DNA from: Theocolax elegans
Lineage: Eukaryota; Arthropoda; Insecta; Hymenoptera; Cerocephalidae
Length of the DNA stretch: 64,000 nt
Assembly: GCA_026168455.1 (NCBI GenBank)
Contig: CM047426.1
Location: forward strand, 42,240,307 to 42,304,306
Direction of reading: 5' to 3'
Under the pieces are notes generated by a model. It was not told the origin of the DNA. It did not search any database and saw only the letters and a program-made list of their open reading frames with translations. Position 1 is the first letter of the stretch. Each line of letters starts with the position of its first letter. Positions 43,751-56,640 of the stretch are shown piece after piece. The position numbers were made by a program, and so were the translations under genes.

Positions 43751-43812
43751 CTCGTTCGGGGATTAGAACCTCCGATCTTTAACTCCGGAGGCTTGCTCTC
43801 TACCAACTATAT
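43751..43812 (-). repeat. tRNA-like sequence
   Basis: On the minus strand AGTTGGTAGAGAGCAAGCCT, then GGAGGTTCTAATCCCCGAAC: A-box-like and B-box elements. No full cloverleaf or acceptor stem. Probably a tRNA-derived repeat head. Confidence 0.55.
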
Positions 43813-45399
43813 TTTATTGTTTCTGTCATTGTATTAAATTGAGGCTATAACGAACAGCTAGAATATGCTTTAAAGTTTATACAATTAATTTACATACTTA
43901 CTGAGGCAATATGGATTGTACTTAAATAAATATTGTTATAAAGAAATATTTGTTGGCATTTAGTAAATAATTAATTTAGCGAAAACATTAACTTACTTTT
44001 ATTAAACAAATATTTGTACAGTTTAATCAAACTTTACCTGCAAAGTATTATAAAAAATTTATGAATTTTTCCTAATTAATCAATTTACGAATATTTCATA
44101 GTGATTAGTTCACTAATTAATTTATTATTTATTATTATTAAATTTAATTAAAGCCAATAATTATTTCATTGTTGTAGAAAATTAATTATTAATTTACAAA
44201 ATAAATTTTTTAAAATTCAAATATTGGTTTCGTTATAATTATGTCAAAGAAATTGTCTTATTTGTTTTAAATTTTTTTAATTAGCATTAAGCAAAGAATT
44301 TATAGGTACAAGCATATATTTGTTCGTGTCATTTAAATATTTAATTACATGTTTTTGACCCATTTTTAAGTAAATTTTTGTGTTTTGGGAATAAATATTT
44401 GCTAGTTCTTAATAAATATTTATCATAAATATATTTATAGCACTAAAAAATCACTTATTTTGTATCAAAATATACCTGTATTTCGTTGAAATAGTTTTCT
44501 ATTTACTTTTAATAAACTATGTTTATTACAAATAATTTGAATAAATTATTTATTAAAATTGAATAGATATTTACCTGTTATGAATACTCATAATTAGTTC
44601 TAAACACATATTTGTTTATTTTAAACTATTGAGTCTCAAAAATAAATCAGTATTTGTTTGTTTCAAATAAATTTTTTTTTCAGCTTGTATAATTTTAAAT
44701 CTTTCTATTTATATATTTCGCTTATATTAATATTTTAGTAATTAGAATTTATATGATGTATACATTAAAGTGTAACTTACAAGTCCATTATTGATTAACA
44801 TACTTAATATATATATATATATATATATATTAAATTTTACTCATACATTTAAGTAATAAACTTATAAATATGCAAATGCAGTGAGTAGTGCTGGTAATTG
44901 ATATTAAAATATAGAAATGAAAACGTTATACGGTAAATGTATGTGTGAATCAAAAACTTACCTGAGTAAAATTAACCGAAGGCTGAGTGCTAATGAGGAC
45001 AACTTAATCTTTATAAATATATTCACAATGTTTTTGTCGAATTATATGAGAATGCGCAATCTCGTTCTTTTGGCATACATGTGTTCAAACAAAATACACC
45101 CTACGTCCGATCTCACCAAGTAATTATTAATTAAATTGTAAACATTTCGATCGTTTGTAGAAAAATGATGGCTTCTTCTAGGCTAAAATCGTGAAAATTA
45201 TATTATAAAACAACACCGATCTCATCGCTTTTACAAACTTAATTTTTATTCTTTCCAACAATAGAAATGACTAAATATATAAAAAATTCTCAATGACTTA
45301 GCAGAATAAACGTTTACTTACAAAGTAATTTAAAAGATACACTGAAAAATTTTCTTGAGTGAAAATACGCTACTTTTATATCATATATGCGTTTACTTT
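43813..45399. other. AT-rich DNA, no gene
   Basis: Stop-rich A/T sequence with a (TA)n tract at 44807-44830. A 68-codon frame at 44917-45123 has no recognisable domain and no supporting context. Confidence 0.45.
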
Positions 45400-45944
45400 A
45401 TTTCAAGATTCCGTTATTTTTCCACACACGCAAGTGTGTGTGTGTGTGTGTATAGTTATGTGTATAGACACTAATGCTTCGGAATAATTATTTTTAAGCA
45501 TAAAGGTTACGGACTCTATTTTCGAGAAGACATAAATTCTGCTTTGGATGCTTACAGATGACGAGGAAATGAGTCGAGTTAGGAAAGGTGAAGCAGAGAG
45601 TTGGAAAGCATCGGACAACGAACTCGCGCGACCGAGAACTGACGTTGCAGAGTCCGCGCGCCGACCTAAACCACCTGTTGACGGCAAGATTGTTGTGCTC
45701 TACACATATATAGGAGAGAGCCGAATACAAACGACCAAGCGGAGAGAGAGGGTCTAGTATTCATTGCGCCTCTTTCTACTTCTCCCTCCCTTTTTATAGT
45801 ACCTCTTCTTCTGTCTACTTTACTGTCATATTTATATTACTGATTGTCATTAGCTCTTTATACTTTTTACATTTTTTTAACCCAATAAGCAGATGCACAA
45901 AAAGGTATTGTATCCTATGTTATCTGCATTATTTCTTTATATTT
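45400..45944. other. GC-richer unique segment
   Basis: A (TG)n run near 45432 is followed by 45500-45770, which is more balanced in base composition, with CpGs and AGAGAG runs. Opposing ORFs of 69-94 codons overlap there, so coding on either strand is doubtful. A promoter or old exon is possible. Confidence 0.3.
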
Positions 45945-46080
<136 letters not shown>

Positions 46081-46155
46081 TTAATGAAGTTTGGACTTAG
46101 AAAATTTTTCAATCGAATTTTCAACTGTTACTTATAACCTGTAATTAACTCTTAA

Positions 46156-46539
46156 GGGGGTTCCATACTCAATTTTTGATGATTAATTAATAAAAAAGTA
46201 GAACAGTATGTGAAAAAATAAGAGAAGGGGCGCCTTCGTTTATTGACAATCTAACTGTGTGCTGAATTTTAGATTAAAATATTACTGCGTTTTCGAGAAA
46301 AGTCTTACCAAAAATATCAAATCTTTTCACTTCGTTGAGGTTAGCTTCGCATTTTTGGTAAGACTTTTCTCAAAAACACAATATAATTTTAATCTGAATT
46401 TCAGCACACAGTTAGATTATTAATAAACGAAGGCGCCTCTTCTCTTATTTTTTCACATACTGTTTTATTTACAAATTTATTACTAATAATCGCGATTGCC
46501 GGTAAGGTAGGGAGGATAAATATTGACTATGGCACCCCG
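46156..46539. mobile_element. TTAA-flanked MITE with internal hairpin (384 bp)
   Basis: TTAA at 46152-46155 and 46540-46543. Inverted ends GGGGGTTCCATACTCAAT and (complement) CGGGGTGCCATAGTCAAT. A large internal palindrome (about 46200-46470) contains GGGGCGCCTTCGTTTATT and its complement. TTAA duplication fits piggyBac-type mobilisation, but the ends differ from the piggyBac at 15968. Confidence 0.8.
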
Positions 46540-46551
46540 TTAAAAACCAAA

Positions 46552-46623
46552 TGATGAAATAGCTCAGTGGTAAAGTATAAGAGTCCGGATCTAAAGATCC
46601 CAGGTTCAAATCCCGGGGCTGAT
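46552..46623 (+). repeat. tRNA-like sequence
   Basis: AGCTCAGTGGTAAAGT (D arm/A box) and CAGGTTCAAATCCCGGGG (T arm with exact GGTTCAAATCC B box). The acceptor stem does not pair and the middle lacks a standard anticodon arm. It could be a SINE head. Confidence 0.6.
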
Positions 46624-46729
46624 AAACATTTTTTTTTAATTTTTTTTAAATTACCTTATTCTAGCTAAGTGCCGATTCAATTTTTAACCATATTTAATAC
46701 AATAATAACAAATAAAAAATTTAACAACT

Positions 46730-46850
46730 ATTGCCGATATGCTGGCGATAGTTTGGAAGTGGTTACATAATAACTATTGCCAATATATTGCCAACGTGCG
46801 GCAGGATGAGGTTTGGCGTTATATTGGCAATATATTGCCAATATTTTTTT
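46730..46850 (+). repeat. TTGCCAATATATTGCCAA-type quasi-repeats
   Basis: Repeated ATTGCCAATATATTGCCAA, TATTGGCAATATATTGCCAA and GCCGATATGCTGGCGAT, all near-palindromic, starting about 110 bp downstream of the tRNA-like sequence at 46552. Confidence 0.6.
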
Positions 46851-47569
46851 ATTGATGGTATATATACAGAAAATGTAATTTTCTATTACTATATACGTCA
46901 TGCTGCCAATTTAAATTTTGATATATTTACTGACATATGTTTAAAAACATTAAATACAATGTACTTGTAATAGAAACATATGTTAATGTATGTAATAAAA
47001 ATAGTTAACCAGAATGTAAATACGTAAATTTCATTAAATACAATGAGTGTACATGTACTGATAAATATTGTACAACTAGCATTGAATCTACACGGTCATC
47101 GACAAAAATTGCATAAGCGCGAAGATACGGCCAATGCACAAATCAATTCTACTTTTTTTATTAAGTAAATACATTATTTATCATCATTTATAAAATTTGT
47201 TTGTTGATAGCATTAATTAAAAATAGTAGGTTCACTTAACGTCCGCTAGGTGGAGCAGATTTCTCGCAAACCACTACTTTTCTCCTTGATTAAATTCAAA
47301 ACTTGCGAACTGCGAATAAATGCGTTTATTTGTAAGTGCAATAAAATTATATTTAATGCGAATTTTTCGGTTAATTAAGTTCTGCATTTATAAAAAATTA
47401 ATGCAAAAAAGAAAATTAGTCAATTAAACAAATTAACTTATAAAAGTTGTTGAAAGTAACATGTACATTTTTGTAATAGTGTAAAGTATTATTTTATTTA
47501 AAAACAATAATAAAGAGAGAAATTTCTGTGTTATTTAATTTGGAGAATTAATTTAATAAAATGTAATGA
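46851..47569. other. AT-rich DNA, no feature
   Basis: No ORF, RNA gene or repeat recognised apart from A/T-rich runs. Confidence 0.45.
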
Positions 47570-48075
47570 TTTTTCAACAAAAATAGTTATCAATTATGCA
47601 TTTTGATTTCAGTGTACTTTCTGTTGCGGAAGTTTTTTAAGAATAAAAAAAAATTGAAATTATATTTTAAGTAGAAAATAGATGTGTGTTAAAATTAGAT
47701 ATATAACTATTAGATATCAATTGTAAAAGTGTGATTGGAATAACAGCATAATTGTGAATTTTTATACCTTCACAAGCTGTTTTTCAATGTTTAACGATCA
47801 GATTAATGTATTACATAAGATTTATTACAATAAAAAAATAAAGTAGGCAAAATAATGTAGGGCATATACTTTTCTGAAGTAAATGTCTTATTTGTCAACT
47901 GAAATACTTGTTGATTCCATTGTGATTTCAGCATTTCTATTGTAATATCTTTTGTATGCTTTTAGTTATTTATCACTATTAATAAATAAAATACTTGCAT
48001 CATTATTAAATTAATAGTGGTTTTTAATAAATTAAATAAAAAAACAACTGTAGAACTTTTGTTAAAAAAGTGACA
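47570..48075 (+). repeat. Repeat family G, copy 1
   Basis: Contains tandem-like units with GATTTCAGTGTACTTTCTGTTGC and GATTCCATTGTGATTTCAGCA. It matches 58300-58500 in the same orientation and 52545-52990 in reverse. Its right end coincides with the start of the 2.5-kb palindrome. Confidence 0.65.
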
Positions 48076-50613
48076 TATTAATTCACTAAAAATGTGAAAT
48101 AAAAGTTAATAATAATATAATTTGTTTACAAAATTTAGAAATATTTTCAATTGTTATGAAAAAATACACATATTAATTATGTTAATATTGAATAGCTTTT
48201 TTTCTATTTTAACACTGGCTGGTCCCCTTAAGTGGATATGTTATTGTTCATCACCATCCTTATAGTTATTATTTAGTTTTTTAGTAAAAGTTGTACACAA
48301 GACTGACATATTTTTTATTTACAAGGGAAGTACGTGACCTCTGGGAATCGGATCTTATACTAATCTTGGTATGTCTTTTCTAACATAAAAATATGAAGAA
48401 GGCCAAGTTATTACTTGCCAATGGCGACCTTTACGAAAGTTATTCGACACCTAACAATAATTTCATTGAAAATTACTGTGTAAAAGGGCGCGTGAGTCGA
48501 AAATCCTGGATAAGTATTGTCCACGGAGTCGATTTTCACGTCAATAAAATTAAATTTTTTTCTTTTGGGTCTTGTAGAGGACGTAATTTCACACATTTTC
48601 TGTATTTAAGCAATATTAAAAATATTTTTTATTTTCGAGTTATATAACCGAAAAACGCGATTTTTGCGATACTTATTTTTTAATACGTTTTTCACTTCAA
48701 CTCGCCACCATTTTCTTTCTATTCAATATTTTGTTCTGAAATTTTTATAGAAGTTTCTCCTAAGATATCCGCGAGTAATAGAGTTGATAAAAATTCTTAA
48801 TATTGATTAGAAAAAATGTGATGATTTTTTAAAAAGAAAAAATGAAATTTATGTATGTTTACCTTCAGCGAGAAAAGTTGAGTGACGAAGTTTGAAATTT
48901 CGGGAATGTAATAGTCGGGTATTAAAACTAAATAGTTAAGGAAGTTTTTTGGGAATTTTCAGACTTACAAGTTTTAAGGAAGCTGAATAATAGCGATTTT
49001 TCCATAAGCACGGAACCGCGCGCCATGCCTCTAACTGAGCCGCTCGGGCGTTCGACTCGCTCTCGACATTTTTTAATCCACAATCTTTCACGCTAACACA
49101 TAATTTATAATTTTTATTTTTTTTATGTGAAGATATTGTCATTGAAGAAACTTGGTTTACTTACGAATCAAAATTATTAACTTTAACTTAATTTTTATAC
49201 TTGAAGTGTAGAAATACGCAATTTTTTGTTAGAAAAAAGAATGTAACGTTAATTTTGGAAATATGATAATATTTATTTAGACATGTAAAAAAATTTTATG
49301 ACCCTAACAAAAAATTGCGTAAATTATGTGTTAGCGTGAAAGATTGTGGATTAAAAAATGTCGAGAGCGAGTCGAACGCCCGAGCGGCTCAGTTAGAGGC
49401 ATGGCGCGCGGTTCCGTGCTTATGGAAAAATCGCTATTATTCAGCTTCCTTAAAACTTGTAAGTCTGAAAATTCCCAGACAACTTCCTTAACTATTTAGT
49501 TTTAGTACCCGACTATTACATTCCCGAAATTTCAAACTTCGTCACTCAACTTTTCTCGCTGAAGGTAAACATACATAAATTTCATTTTTTCTTTTTAAAA
49601 AATCATCAGATTTTTTCTAATTAATATTAAGACTTTTTATCAAGTCTATTACTCTCTTAGGAGAAACTTCTATAAAAATTTCAGAACAAAATATTGAATA
49701 GAAAGAAAATGGTGGCGAGTTGAAGTGAAAAACGTATTAAAAAATAAGTATCGCAAAAATCGCGTTTTTCGGTTATAACTCGAAAATAAAAAATATTTTT
49801 ATATTGCTTAAATACAGAAAATGTGTGAAATTACGTCCTCTACAAAACCCAAAAGAAAAAAATTTAATTTTATTGACGTGAAAAGTCGACTCCGTGGACA
49901 ATACTTATCCAGGATATTCGGCTCACGCGCCCTTTTCGTTGCCGGCCCCTCAATTGCTCAAGTTGGAGCAAAGTTATATAAAGAAAATAAGAAATTAAAG
50001 AATTTAAGGCCAAAATAAATAAATTTTTTTTAAGTTTTGGTTAAAATTTCTTTAATTTCTTAGTTTTTGTATAACTTTGTTCCAAATTAAGCAATTTGAG
50101 CTTCTTTTCTTTTAAATTATATCTACTTGAATTAATAACTTTCTTTTAGTTTTGATTTGGGTTCGTATCATTATTCGTTTACGAGTTATAAGCTATCAAA
50201 GTGGAAGTAATTTTCAATGAAATTATTGTTAGGTGTCGAATAACTTTCGTAAAGGTCGCCATTGGCAAGTAATAACTTGGCTTTCTTCACATTTTTATGT
50301 TACAAAAGACATACCAAAATTAGTATAAGATCCGTTTCCCGGAGGTCAAGTACTTCTCTTGTAAGTAAAAAATATGTCAGTCTTGTGTACAACTTTTACT
50401 AAGAAACTAAATAATAACTATAAGGATGGTGATGAACAATAACATATATCCACTTAAGGGGACCAGCCAGTGTTAAAATTGAAAAAAAGCTATTCAATAT
50501 TAACATAATTAATATGTGTATTTTTTCATAACAATTGAAAATCTTTCTAAATTTTGTAATCAAATTATATTATTATTAACATTTATTTCACATTTTTAGT
50601 GAATTAATGTCAC
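48071..50613. mobile_element. 2.5-kb palindrome
   Basis: Arms of about 1.05-1.25 kb run from TGACATATTAATTCAC (48071) to its complement (50613), with the centre near 49210. Shared blocks include ACTGGCTGGTCCCCTTAAGTG, the GCGCGCCATGCCTCTAACTG region and CTATAAGGATGGTGATGAAC. Several small indels and substitutions separate the arms. Mirrored ORFs in the arms are not supported as genes. Fold-back element or inverted duplication. Confidence 0.75.
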
Positions 50614-52544
50614 CTAACTATTTTAATTAATTATGAGACTCTGTGATTTTTTTCATAATGGACTTATTGCAGGACATCTCAGGAACCATTTCATCGAACA
50701 GACTGAAATTTTAACAGTAACTTTAGTAAATTCTACTGTTTATTTACAAAAATTATTTAGCTGTTATTTGATTACACAATTTTTTAATTTCTGTAAAAAA
50801 TTTGCTAAACATAATTTTTTATGATTATGTTAACACAGAATATTCCATTCAAGTCGATTAAAATCATATTTAATAGTTACTTTTAAAATTTCAGCCTATA
50901 CGATAAAGTGGTCCATTATGAAGAAAAATCAGAGTATGGATCACTCATATTTAATTAAAATAGTTATGTAACAAAAACAGCGTTGGAATATAAATATTCC
51001 TATATGTATCCCTCCTAAAAAGATCGATTGAAAAGGATTGAAATTTATTAGGTACATTCATAAAAATTTACGAATTTAGTTGATTGCCAATATATCTCAA
51101 TTAATTTTAATCTTAATAAGGAATATTTATATTTTCATTTTAATTATGACATTATTCAATCGATTTCAATTTAATTATTTTGAATTGGTATTAATACATA
51201 GAAAGTACCTAATTTAATGGGATATAATTCAATTACATTTTTTATAATGTAATTAAATTAAATAAATAAATAGACATATGTCAATTCCTACTTTAATTGA
51301 AGTAGATTACGATTGATTCAATTGCATTATAAAAACTACTATTGAATATTTCCTATTAAATTAAGTACTACCCTGGTGGAATCAACAAAAATTTTGTAGT
51401 TACTAAGTAGCGTTCTCATGTCAATCTATAAACTAACTAGGAAGCTTGGCCAGGTTGTGTACAGCAATGAAACTCTGAACATCGAAAATGCTTTTGGAAT
51501 TTTAAGTATAGACTAAGAAAAATGGGCCATTTTAGCTAGGAATAATAGCTATGAACAAGCTCCTAAAAATGATTTGGCTCAATTTGAGAGAAAAATGATA
51601 AACGTCAAAATATCTTTAAAAGTACTATTTATATAGCGTATTTTCTTTACAGGATTACCCGAAAAGTTGTTTCATATTACGTCCATCTAAGAAATGGTTA
51701 AGAAAGGTGTAAAAAAGTGTTTCATTTTGAGATAGAACCTGACCAGTTTCACGGCCATTTCTTAACTTCAAGCCCATTTTTCATACTACTATAGGGTGCA
51801 TTTAAAAAAATGTAATTGTAATGAATTTTATCATTAATTATTTGACTCGTTATAACTTTACATAAACTAAACTATGCATTATTTTTCATTGATTAGAAAT
51901 AAATTTATTCGATTATTCATTATAGGATAAAAAAATAAAACACAAAATAGATTTTAATTGACAAATAAAACGCATCGAGTTTTTAGATTAAATATATTAT
52001 AATTCACAAACTGATACAAAACCTTATAATATATATAACACTATATTATATTATAACTACAATTTAGGTGGCAGTTATGTATTTTATTATTATATTACAA
52101 TTGTGTTTGGTAATTTACATAAGAATCGATTCGTTCGTTAGATCCTGTACGTAGGAGGTACCACAACAATTTTTTTTCGTCGAAATTCCGGTAAATAATT
52201 GCAAATAAATTTATCAATATTAATTATTAGAAAAAGATTTAAAGTATATAATGTTGTAAGTTATAAGATTTAATTTTCCACTTTCAAAGTTTAGGTAAAT
52301 TATACTTGCGTTGGTTAGACGCTACCGCGCACCTTGATATAATATATTAAAAAAATAAAATAACAGGTAATATAATAATCTTACTTATTTGTTTATATTT
52401 ATTATTCATTATTTTTTAATACACATAATTTCAATTAATAATTGTATTTTTTTATTTTAAAAGAGTTTTAAAAACTTTTTCATATTATAATAATATTATT
52501 TTTATGGCGTTGTCCACCCTTGTTTCCAAGCTGTAACTATTATC
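50614..52544. other. AT-rich DNA, no gene
   Basis: Stop-rich sequence. CTACCCTGGTGGAATCAACA near 51370 and similar CCACCCTGGTAGAAG near 52970 and CTCTACCAGGGC near 53880 may be traces of one repeat family. No coding sequence. Confidence 0.45.
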
Positions 52545-52990
52545 AAATTAGAATCGCCATAAGTATTTGATAAATTCTATTAAAAATAAAACATTCATTT
52601 CAGAATAGTATATGCCCTGTTATATTAATTATTATTTATGTATTTGAATAAATCCTATCTTATGTAGTACATAATCCAATAGTTTAATATCGAAAAATAC
52701 CTTCTGCCAAGGTGTAAAAATTCGCAAGTATGGTGTAATTCCTATCACACTTTTACAATTGTTATCTAATAGTTAATAATCTAATTTTAACGCACAACTT
52801 TTTTCTACTTAAAACAATAACTTATTAAATTTTTTTAATTCTTGAAAAGCTTTCGCAATAGAAAGTATTGAAATCAAATTGGAATCGACAAGTATTTAAT
52901 AAATCTCACATGTTTTCAGAAAGGCGTGTAAACTACACATAATTTATAATTTTTACCCTACCACCCTGGTAGAAGTATTCGATAGTTATT
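52545..52990 (-). repeat. Repeat family G, inverted copy
   Basis: Reverse complement resembles 47580-47900: shared blocks around GGGCATATACT, CACACTTTTACAATTG and GGAATCGACAAGTATTTAATA. With copy 1 it brackets the 2.5-kb palindrome plus about 1.9 kb. Confidence 0.6.
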
Positions 52991-53984
52991 CGCGAGTCCT
53001 TCGCTAATTTCTTTATCATTGGCTAGTTTTTTCAAAATTGTCTAGCCAAGAAAGTGGTCTACATTTTTATGTTCTTGGATAAAAAACTCAGTAAGGATTG
53101 GCCAATGCATAAATATACAAAACATATACCGGCAGCGCACGGAGAGACTTTCGAGAGCTCAGCTTGCACGCGCTAAGGCACATGCGCAGTAGACGACAAC
53201 GCCTGAATGTTTTTTTATAAAGCGACGCAGTTAATTATTTTTATTAAAAAAAGTGTTTATTGAGGATGATAAGGTTTAGGGTGTGCATTCTCGGGTAAAT
53301 TTACTTTGAATATATACTTTGAAGTTTCTTATTCAAATATACACATGTGCGGAGACCAATCCTAACCTTACTTCAGTGTTTGTTTTTAAGCCAGTTTCAT
53401 GTTCATTTCTTATTTTACTTATATTTTTTAAAATATTTTAATATTCCTCTATCTTTTGTCTAATTTCTGTTTTTTTTTCGTAAGAGACGTGTTGTGGTTT
53501 CTTTTTTTTATTTATCTTTTCCATATTTTACACCACTATACACACGTTATTATTATTACTTTACATACCTATAAATTTATATTTCAATAAATACATTATA
53601 TATTTATAAATTTTTAACTTATTTAAATAATATATATTACTTGCATACTTATTTATCTTTTAGCAACTTTTTGAGGTTATACATTACGTATACGCGTATC
53701 GCCGTATTTGATGAGCAGTACGGTAGTTGTGAATGATTCAATGTAACTGACGTGAGCGCGGTCACAATACGTCTCAAAACTTTATTTGACCAATTCTTCC
53801 GTAGTCGTTCAAAAGTTTTTATTTTAAATATTAGCCAACAGATTTTCCTATTAATTAGTGTACTGTCAAACTAGGCAATTCTCTACCAGGGCATGCCTTA
53901 CAGCAATTACAATCATGTAATTGCTGTAAGACATGCATACATTACAATCATATATTGGTTATTTATTGCCCACACAGCATGAAA
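52991..53984. other. Mixed intergenic DNA with a short hairpin
   Basis: Unique-looking sequence, slightly GC-richer near 53130-53200 and 53690-53790. 53891-53936 forms a hairpin (GCATGCCTTACAGCAATTACA against its near-complement) just before the repeats at 53985. Confidence 0.4.
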
Positions 53985-54560
53985 GATAGCAGCAAGCATG
54001 CAGCAAGCTTCCATGAAAGATTCGGAATCTATCACTTTGACGGCTACAAGCTTCCACGGAATATTGTAGGAATCTTACAAGAAATATTGCGGGAATATTT
54101 CTAGGAAGCTTCCTACAAGTTTCCAGGAAGTTATCGGAAAGTTTTCTAAACCCTTCAGGAAGCTTTCATGAAAACTTTATGCAAGCATCTACAGAAAACC
54201 TACTGCAAGATTTCTTGTTAGGGTGTATAAAGGTTTAAGTAATCTATCAGAAAGCTTTCATGGAATATTGCTGCAAACTAAAAATGTCCGGAATACATTG
54301 ACGGCTACAACCTTCCGCGAAACATTGCAGAAATCATTCAAGAAATATTGTGGAAATATTTCTAGGAAGCTTCCAACAACTTTCCAGTAAGCAAGTGAAA
54401 AGATTCTTAAACCTTTCAAGAAGCATTCATGAAAATTTTATGCAAGCATCTAGCGGGAGATTTCCGCAAGAATTCTTGATAAGATGTATAAAGCTTTTAA
54501 TAAATCTTGCAGAAGTCTTTCAAGAATCCTTACGAAAATCTTTACAGACAATACGTTCAA
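53985..54560 (-). repeat. GGAAGCTTCC-type quasi-repeats
   Basis: Dense AAGCTTCC/GGAAGCTT, GCAAGC and GAAATATTG motifs (for example GGAAGCTTCCTACAAGTTTCC), downstream on the minus strand of the tRNA-like sequence at 54702. 54000-54240 and 54241-54540 are diverged repeats of each other. Confidence 0.6.
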
Positions 54561-54701
54561 TTTAATAAACAGTAAAAACGAAAATTTATTATTAAAAAAA
54601 ATTGTAAAACATTTTTTATATTTATACATGACATTTTATACATATATTAATTATTTAAAATTTGTTACATAAATATTTAACACAAATCGCAAAGAAAGTT
54701 A

Positions 54702-54773
54702 TAACCTACAGCGGGAAACGAACCCCGGATGCACGCATGAAAAGTAAACGCTCTAACCACTACGCTATATCGC
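54702..54773 (-). repeat. tRNA-like sequence
   Basis: Minus strand GCGATATAGCGTAGTGGTTAG then CCGGGGTTCGTTTCCCGCTG: good A and B boxes (TAGCGTAGTGG; GGTTCGTTTCC). The most tRNA-like of the set, but lacking a paired acceptor stem. Confidence 0.6.
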
Positions 54774-55009
54774 AACGCTTGCAAGGCTACTTTTAGAACT
54801 TTATATAATACTTCCAAATTATTTTTCAATTCAAAAGATTGTCTTATTTATATAGTTATCATTTTATCGTTATTTTTAATCAAATATATTCTCTAAAGTA
54901 TTTACCGTAATATATTATGTCATGGAAAGTAGTAACTAACCAGTGAGCAGTTATGCATTCCCGATGCATTATGCAAAAATGTTTCACGAAAGATTGCGCC
55001 AATAAACAG

Positions 55010-55515
55010 TACCCATACTTTATAGAATGCTTGCGTGCAAGCTTCCAGCAAGATTCCAATGCAATTTTTGTAAAAGGGCAAAATACAATATTTTTGGCAA
55101 GCTTGTAAGTTTTCGGAAAACCACACGAAAGATGCAGTGAAACATAAAATTAGTGTTGCATGAAAGCTTCCTGAAATATTGCCGCAAATATTGCTGCAAC
55201 GTAACTAGCAATCTTTCAAGAGAGACTGCTGGATAAATTACTGTAACCTTTCAAGCCACGGTTAAAAAAGTTTCGATATGCATAGCGCAACAAGCTTTCA
55301 GAAGATTATACTGGAAGATTGCAACAACCTGTTGAGGAATATTCTCATTAAATTATGTAAAAATATTTCACGAAAAATGCAGCAATGAACAGTACCTGCT
55401 TCGTAGAAAGCTTGCGTAAAAGCTTCCAGTAAGTTTTCGGAAAACCACACGGTAAGTCACAGTGAAACATAAAATTAGACATGCATCAAAGCTTGCTAAA
55501 ATATTACCACAAATA
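55010..55515. repeat. GCAAGCTTCC-type quasi-repeats, second block
   Basis: Two diverged halves (55010-55230 and 55330-55515) share GTACC..GAAAGCTTGCGT, AAGCTTCCAG and GGAAAACCACACG. Same motif style as 53985-54560, on the other side of the tRNA-like sequence. Confidence 0.55.
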
Positions 55516-55720
55516 TTGCAGAAATGTAACTGCCCAATTAAAAAAAATTAGTATGGTTTATGTACCAAATTAATACGAAATTTTGAGCAAAGTAAGTACA
55601 AAATCAGTTTCATAATTGCACCATATCAATACGAAATAATACTTTGTAGGAGGGTTAGCGGGTTATTAAACAAAACACATAGATATAATTTGTTGTTTAT
55701 TGTAAACCACTGAATCGAAG

Positions 55721-55821
55721 CAGGGTTGCCAGATGGCGATTTTTTTTCCTTGTTGCTTTTGCTTAATAAACATCTATATACGTAAGAGAGAAAAGGAAAA
55801 AAAATCGCCAACTGGTCACTC
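55721..55821 (+). mobile_element. 101-bp MITE, copy 2 (10-bp target duplication)
   Basis: Exactly 101 bp, from CAGGGTTGCCAGATGGCGAT to CGCCAACTGGTCACTC, flanked by perfect TGAATCGAAG at 55711-55720 and 55822-55831. Opposite in orientation to, and almost identical with, the copy at 4528-4628. Confidence 0.87.
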
Positions 55822-56165
55822 TGAATCGAAGTCGAGAGAGTGCAGTCGCTCCGCTGACGGCCCGAGGAGCAATGCTAGTATTTTTCCCCGCGCAGCGCGC
55901 TTACGTCGCTTACCTACCCTCGCGGAGAGGGAGTCGGCGGTGGCCCAGCTTGGCTGGACAGTTGAGCGGGTCCTATAACCGCACGCTCCGGTCGCCGCTG
56001 ATAACGCTGGAGAAAGGGAGGGGGGGGGGACCATCCCCTCGCGTTCGATACGCCGAAACTCAACTGCGGATTCTTTCTCCGTATCCGCTCGCGCCGTTGG
56101 AATGCGTTCGCGGAGAAATACATTTATTTTATATTTATTCCCTACAACTTTATCAAATTAAATGA
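55822..56165. other. GC-rich island
   Basis: About 300 bp of GC-rich, CpG-containing sequence in an otherwise AT-rich region, with GGGAGGGGGGGGGACC near 56020. Several overlapping ORFs in different frames give no recognisable product. LTR remnant or promoter/first exon are both possible. Confidence 0.35.
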
Positions 56166-56640
56166 GGGGTTGGGTGGTAAAAGGGCCTAACTCAATAGTA
56201 TAGTTTTTGGAAAATTAAAAAAATAGTATAACTTTGCATCAACTTTATAAAACGATGTGATATTGTAAAATGTTATAATAAATACTATTTGTTGTAAAAG
56301 TTCCGAGTGCTATTTTTCAGTTAAAGATTTATAATAAACGAATATTAAATATTTAAAAAATCGAATTAGGCTTTTTATTGCTGATATCGAATAAATAACA
56401 GAAGCTTTATGATGAATAAATCACCTGAATAACATTTGATTACTTAACATACATTACTTATTAAATTTTGCTTACCAAACATAACATATAAAAATATTAT
56501 TTTATGATTTTTCACGAGAATGTACAACTTTTTAGTTTTAATACAATTATCTTCTGATACAGTGTGCGTAAAAACACATTTTGCGCATTGCTCTTATTTA
56601 AAAAATCTCATTTACGCCCACGGTATACAAATATATATAT
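56166..56640. other. AT-rich DNA, no feature
   Basis: Stop-filled, ending in a (TA) run that borders element C. Confidence 0.45.

Noticed and set aside
46552..46623. Functional tRNA gene
   Set aside because: The B box is good but acceptor and anticodon stems do not pair; also true for 882, 43751 and 54702.
48393..48647. 84-codon ORF and its mirror near 49821-50018
   Set aside because: Open by chance in palindrome arms; the mirror copies are not conserved as protein.
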